Origin: Deltaproteobacteria bacterium | GTDB lineage: Bacteria; SAR324; NAC60-12 | Reading direction: 5' to 3' | NCBI GenBank assembly: GCA_003541985.1 | Contig: DPLM01000177.1 | Location: forward strand, 1-7,517 | Length of the DNA stretch: 7,517 bases | Shown here: positions 5,313 through 7,517 of the stretch, in pieces | Layout of the letters: each line of letters opens with the position of its first letter | Numbering within the stretch: position 1 is the first letter of the stretch | The notes under the pieces: model-generated | What the model was told of the DNA's origin: nothing | Seen by the model: the letters and a program-made list of their open reading frames with translations, nothing else | Database searches by the model: none | Translations under genes and position numbers: made by a program

Positions 5313-6236
5313 ATGTCCGCCAGCCTGACTGCTTCTCGAATTGCAGTCCTGATTCCTTGCCTTAACGAAGAAGTGACAATCAGCAAGGTAGTTCAGGATT
5401 TTCGAAAGGAATTGCCGCAAGCTACCATCTATGTCTTCGATAACAACAGCACAGATCGTACAGCTGAGCTTGCTATATTGGAAGGGGCGGTTGTTATTCC
5501 AGAGCGTAAGCGCGGCAAGGGTCATGTCATCGCCGCAATGTTCCGCAAGGTTGAGGCGGACTACTACGTGATGGTTGATGGAGACGACACATATTCTGCG
5601 GCGCATGTTCAGGCTTTGCTGCAGCCGCTACTGGATGGAGAAGCCGACATGACTGTGGCTACTCGCTTGAACGAGTATGAAGAAGAATCATTCCGCCCAC
5701 TCCATGTCTTTGGCAATAATTTGGTTCGTAGTCTGGTCAACTGGATCTTTAGCAGTAATCTGGAAGACATCATGTCCGGTTACCGAGGTTTCAGTCGGGA
5801 ACTGGTGCAGAATCTACCCGTATTGGCCAGTGGTTTTGAAGTAGAAACAGAAATGACAATTCGAGTGCTGGATTATGGTTACACAATTCAGGAAGTGACA
5901 GTACCCTACCGAGAACGCCCAGAAGGTTCGTTCTCTAAGCTGAATACTTTTCGAGATGGCTTTCGGGTATTGTATCAGATCGCCAGTATCTCCAGATCCT
6001 ACAAGCCCATCTTGTTTTTTGGGGTACTAGCCTTATTTTTTGGTCTGATCGGTTTGATTGCAGGTGGAGAAGTGATTGTTGACTATGCGGTGGACGGCTA
6101 TGTGAACAAGGTTCCAACAGCGATTCTAGCTGTGGGTTGTATGCTCCTCTGTTTTGGTAGCATTGGCATTGGTGCGATCCTCGATACACTCAATGCCCGT
6201 TTCCGTGAAGTACTGCGTTTGTTACAGCGCAAATGA
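5313..6236 (+). CDS. GT2 glycosyltransferase, polyprenyl-phosphate (DPM1-like) type, with two C-terminal membrane helices
   Basis: A 307-residue family 2 transferase. Residues 9-20 (RIAVLIPCLNEE) and the VFDNNSTDRT motif (41-50) form the nucleotide-binding half. MVDGDDTY (87-94) holds the D-x-D metal site (Asp89, Asp91). The GFEVETEMTIRVLDYGY and VPYRERPEGSFSKL blocks (174-210) are typical of enzymes that move a sugar from a nucleotide donor to polyprenyl phosphate at the cytoplasmic face of the membrane. Two hydrophobic segments at about 232-252 and 268-290 anchor the C-terminus, as in bacterial DPM1-like proteins with an added membrane domain. The ATG at 5313 follows GGAGAG by 5 bases and lies 21 bases after the J-domain stop, so the two genes are probably co-transcribed. 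The sugar (mannose, glucose or another) cannot be read from the sequence. It converges on the next gene with only 24 bases between stops. Confidence 0.92.
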   Translation: MSASLTASRIAVLIPCLNEEVTISKVVQDFRKELPQATIYVFDNNSTDRTAELAILEGAVVIPERKRGKGHVIAAMFRKVEADYYVMVDGDDTYSAAHVQALLQPLLDGEADMTVATRLNEYEEESFRPLHVFGNNLVRSLVNWIFSSNLEDIMSGYRGFSRELVQNLPVLASGFEVETEMTIRVLDYGYTIQEVTVPYRERPEGSFSKLNTFRDGFRVLYQIASISRSYKPILFFGVLALFFGLIGLIAGGEVIVDYAVDGYVNKVPTAILAVGCMLLCFGSIGIGAILDTLNARFREVLRLLQRK

Positions 6237-6260
6237 GCTAGTTTCTGGCGCACGTGTTGC

Positions 6261-6887
6261 TTAGAAGGTCCACGTGTATGCTAGGCGAAATCCGGTAGGA
6301 TCGACCAAGGCGATAGGTCCGACAGGTAATTCATTTTGAACTCCTTGTGGCCGTGGTGCAGCAGGATTCCAGACTGAGCGAGAACCAATCAGAGCTCCAA
6401 TCAAGCCGCCAACAACGGTGCTGGTACCAATCGTACGGAACTGCTCACGACTGGTTCCTGGACGTAGAAAAGTGAACCAGCCCCCAAGCATCAGGCCTGT
6501 TCCAGCGCCGTAGGCAACGTTGCCTACGAGATTACGACGCTCACTGTCAGCAATTTGCCGCTGTGCCAGCAAGTCAAAGCGTAAAGCACTTTCGGAGTCG
6601 TCAGAAAATGTACCTTCATCGAGGTATTGTTCATCTTGCTGGACGGGCTCTTCAAAAGGGTCGCCTTCTGGAATGGGCTCCGTCGCAAGAGGATCTTCCA
6701 TAGTTGGCTCCAACTCAAAATCTTGCTGCAATAGCGGATCGTTAGCCGTATCCTGATAGGGATCATTGAAAAATGCCTCTTCGTCGGCAGACCGAAATTC
6801 GCCAAATAGGTCTTGCTGGGCCATTGCTGACCAAGGATTGAACATAAGCAGCAGCAGGCAAAGCCAAATGGAAAGGTGTGAACGCAT
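6261..6887 (-). CDS. Small exported protein with acidic linker and two glycine-rich hydrophobic segments (unknown function)
   Basis: A 208-residue protein, not recognised as a known family. I use the ATG at 6887 because AGGA lies 7 bases upstream and a signal peptide starts there (MRSHLSIWLCLLLLMF, cleavage predicted after AMA at 21-23, before QQD). The frame extends to 6947, but that would bury the signal. Residues 24-105 are an acidic, Pro-rich low-complexity stretch with repeated DP. Then come two hydrophobic, Gly-spaced segments, about 121-141 (GNVAYGAGTGLMLGGWFTFL) and 154-169 (TVVGGLIGALIG), like membrane-inserting glycine zippers. The C-terminus, GFRLAYTWTF, is a short amphipathic strand ending in Phe, a feature often seen in outer-membrane proteins. 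The hydrophobic half resembles the divergent neighbour at 7016-7423. An envelope location is likely; the function is unknown. Confidence 0.75.
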   Translation of the reverse strand: MRSHLSIWLCLLLLMFNPWSAMAQQDLFGEFRSADEEAFFNDPYQDTANDPLLQQDFELEPTMEDPLATEPIPEGDPFEEPVQQDEQYLDEGTFSDDSESALRFDLLAQRQIADSERRNLVGNVAYGAGTGLMLGGWFTFLRPGTSREQFRTIGTSTVVGGLIGALIGSRSVWNPAAPRPQGVQNELPVGPIALVDPTGFRLAYTWTF

Positions 6888-6978
6888 GCCGGATTCCTGA
6901 ACAGCAGTGTTTGGAAGATGTTGCCTTGAAATGGATGCAAAACCCATTCACTCTCTGCACCAGACACAACCGGGTTCT

Positions 6979-6994
6979 GCTGGAAAACTCCAGC
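6979..6994 (+). promoter_or_regulatory. Small perfect hairpin in the leader between the divergent exported-protein genes
   Basis: GCTGGA and TCCAGC (6979-6984, 6989-6994) pair perfectly around an AAAC loop, followed by CTTTT. It lies 21 bases before the ATG at 7016, within the 128-base gap that separates the two divergent genes. It could be an operator or a leader structure for the plus gene. The stem is only 6 bp, so chance is a fair explanation. I see no convincing -35/-10 pair in this gap on either strand. Confidence 0.25.
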
Positions 6995-7015
6995 CTTTTG
7001 AAGAATATTGAGAAC

Positions 7016-7423
7016 ATGGATACGCTTATGCGACGTTTTTGGCCGGCGATGCTGCTATTGATCATCAGCCTTGGAACCCCAAAAATCCAGGCTCAGGAAA
7101 CAGGTCCCCTGCTGATGCAACAGGAACTGGGTTATACTTTGGCTGGTACAGTGGCGGGTGTTGGACTAGGAGTTCTTGTCTGGTTCATGGATCCACTTAA
7201 TCCAGATGTGACACTGCGCGATACCACAGTGGACGGACTAATTGTCGGTACACTCCTCGGTTCCATGTTCGGTTTTTATATACTACAGAATGCATTGGTG
7301 GAACCCCGTACCAATTCACTGCCCAGTGGTCTTGAAGATCTGCTAGGACAATCAAAGAGAGATCAGTTGCCCAGCCCGGTTGCCCACACTGGCCTGACCA
7401 TTCCCATGACTTGGAAGTTTTAA
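7016..7423 (+). CDS. Small exported protein, likely paralogue of the divergent neighbour (unknown function)
   Basis: A 135-residue protein with a signal peptide: MRR followed by FWPAMLLLIISLG and predicted cleavage after IQA (24-26), before QET. The start could be ATG 7016 or ATG 7028; ribosome sites are weak for both (GGA lies 7 bases before 7028), and 7028 would give a more ordinary signal peptide starting MRRFW. The longer open frame from 6878 is not credible as coding, since it would hide the signal. The mature part has two glycine-spaced hydrophobic segments, about 39-58 (GYTLAGTVAGVGLGVLVWFM) and 71-90 (TVDGLIVGTLLGSMFGF), a hydrophilic loop, and ends LTIPMTWKF. Order, spacing and the Trp-Phe and T-V-x-G...G-x-L-x-G matches align with the minus-strand gene at 6261-6887, but the acidic linker is missing. 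It is probably co-transcribed with the gene starting at 7435. Confidence 0.72.
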   Translation: MDTLMRRFWPAMLLLIISLGTPKIQAQETGPLLMQQELGYTLAGTVAGVGLGVLVWFMDPLNPDVTLRDTTVDGLIVGTLLGSMFGFYILQNALVEPRTNSLPSGLEDLLGQSKRDQLPSPVAHTGLTIPMTWKF

Positions 7424-7428
7424 GGAGG
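7422..7428 (+). promoter_or_regulatory. Strong Shine-Dalgarno overlapping the upstream stop codon
   Basis: AAGGAGG lies 6 bases before the ATG at 7435, and its first two bases are the last two of the TAA that ends the gene before. This makes the start at 7435 firm and suggests translational coupling of the two genes. It is the best ribosome binding site in the window. Confidence 0.75.
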
Positions 7429-7434
7429 CCTCCC

Positions 7435-7517
7435 ATGAGCAAGTGCAACCGAGTGATCGCAATCTTTTTGCTACTCGCCTGCCTGTCCCAGCCAGTTGCC
7501 TGGGCTCAGCAGGCTCA
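7435..7517 (+). CDS. Exported protein, N-terminal fragment (cut by the window end)
   Basis: Only 27 codons are visible. They encode a signal peptide: a short N-terminus with Lys3 and Arg6, a hydrophobic core VIAIFLLLACL and a predicted signal peptidase I site after AWA (22-24), before QQA. LLAC at 13-16 loosely resembles a lipobox, but its position before the end of the hydrophobic region and the good A-x-A site make ordinary secretion more likely. The A-x-A-Q cleavage region resembles those of the two neighbouring exported proteins, so it may belong to the same functional group. The product cannot be named from this fragment. Confidence 0.7.
   Translation, partial: MSKCNRVIAIFLLLACLSQPVAWAQQA

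Noticed and set aside
5050..5328. Plus-strand open frame of 92 codons in the +1 frame of the J-domain gene
   Set aside because: Out-of-frame shadow of the J-domain tail; noted only as the frame that slippage at the A9 run could enter.
5079..5606. Minus-strand open frame of 175 codons
   Set aside because: It is antisense to both the J-domain gene and the GT2 gene, which have clear motifs; its protein is Cys- and Ile-rich and resembles nothing known.
6251..6277. CACGTGT repeated at 6251 and 6271 around the convergent stops
   Set aside because: Two copies of a 7-base word 20 bases apart in a 24-base gap and adjoining coding end; a weak hairpin with a 14-base loop and no T-run, so not called a terminator.
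1..7517. Mobile elements, CRISPR arrays, tRNA or rRNA genes, toxin-antitoxin or phage-defence modules
   Set aside because: I looked for transposase motifs, regularly spaced repeats, structured RNA genes and typical defence domains and saw none; the genes present are mostly envelope and housekeeping-like.

Overview
The window looks like chromosomal DNA from a Gram-negative bacterium of moderate GC. The evidence is a set of exported or envelope proteins (a lytic transglycosylase, an AsmA-like anchored protein and small secreted proteins), Shine-Dalgarno starts, and a class III nucleotide cyclase with a C-terminal TPR-like tail of the kind common in deltaproteobacteria, spirochaetes and related marine lineages. 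An uncultured marine deltaproteobacterium/SAR324-type source would fit, but that is a guess. I see no insertion sequence, phage gene, CRISPR array, tRNA or rRNA.

Layout, left to right. (1) 1-522, plus strand: the C-terminal part of an adenylate/guanylate cyclase, cut by the window edge. (2) 523-756: a 234-base gap with an inverted repeat followed by a T-run, and a perfect 12-base palindrome overlapping the next ribosome binding site. (3) 757-2379, plus: a 540-residue membrane-anchored, strand-rich acidic protein, probably AsmA/DUF748-like, of unknown role. (4) 2380-2553: a convergent gap with nested inverted repeats. (5) 4548 down to 2554, minus: a likely two-gene operon of a small DEDDy 3'-5' exonuclease ending in a sliding-clamp-binding-like peptide (QMSLF), followed 18 bases later by an SLT-type lytic transglycosylase with a large insertion in its catalytic domain. 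(6) 4575-6236, plus: a likely two-gene operon of a J-domain co-chaperone and a GT2 polyprenyl-phosphate-type glycosyltransferase with two C-terminal membrane helices. Operons 5 and 6 diverge from start codons separated by only 26 bases. (7) 6261-7517: two small exported proteins (minus 6887-6261, plus 7016-7423) that diverge from a 128-base gap and look like distant paralogues of each other, followed by the start of a third exported protein whose Shine-Dalgarno abuts the stop codon of the second.

Several genes concern the cell envelope: peptidoglycan cleavage, lipid-linked sugar transfer, an AsmA-like protein and small exported proteins with glycine-rich hydrophobic segments. The cyclase and the exonuclease do not obviously belong to that theme. 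The points most worth following are the exonuclease's clamp-binding-like tail, the divergent pair of related exported proteins, and the transglycosylase insertion.
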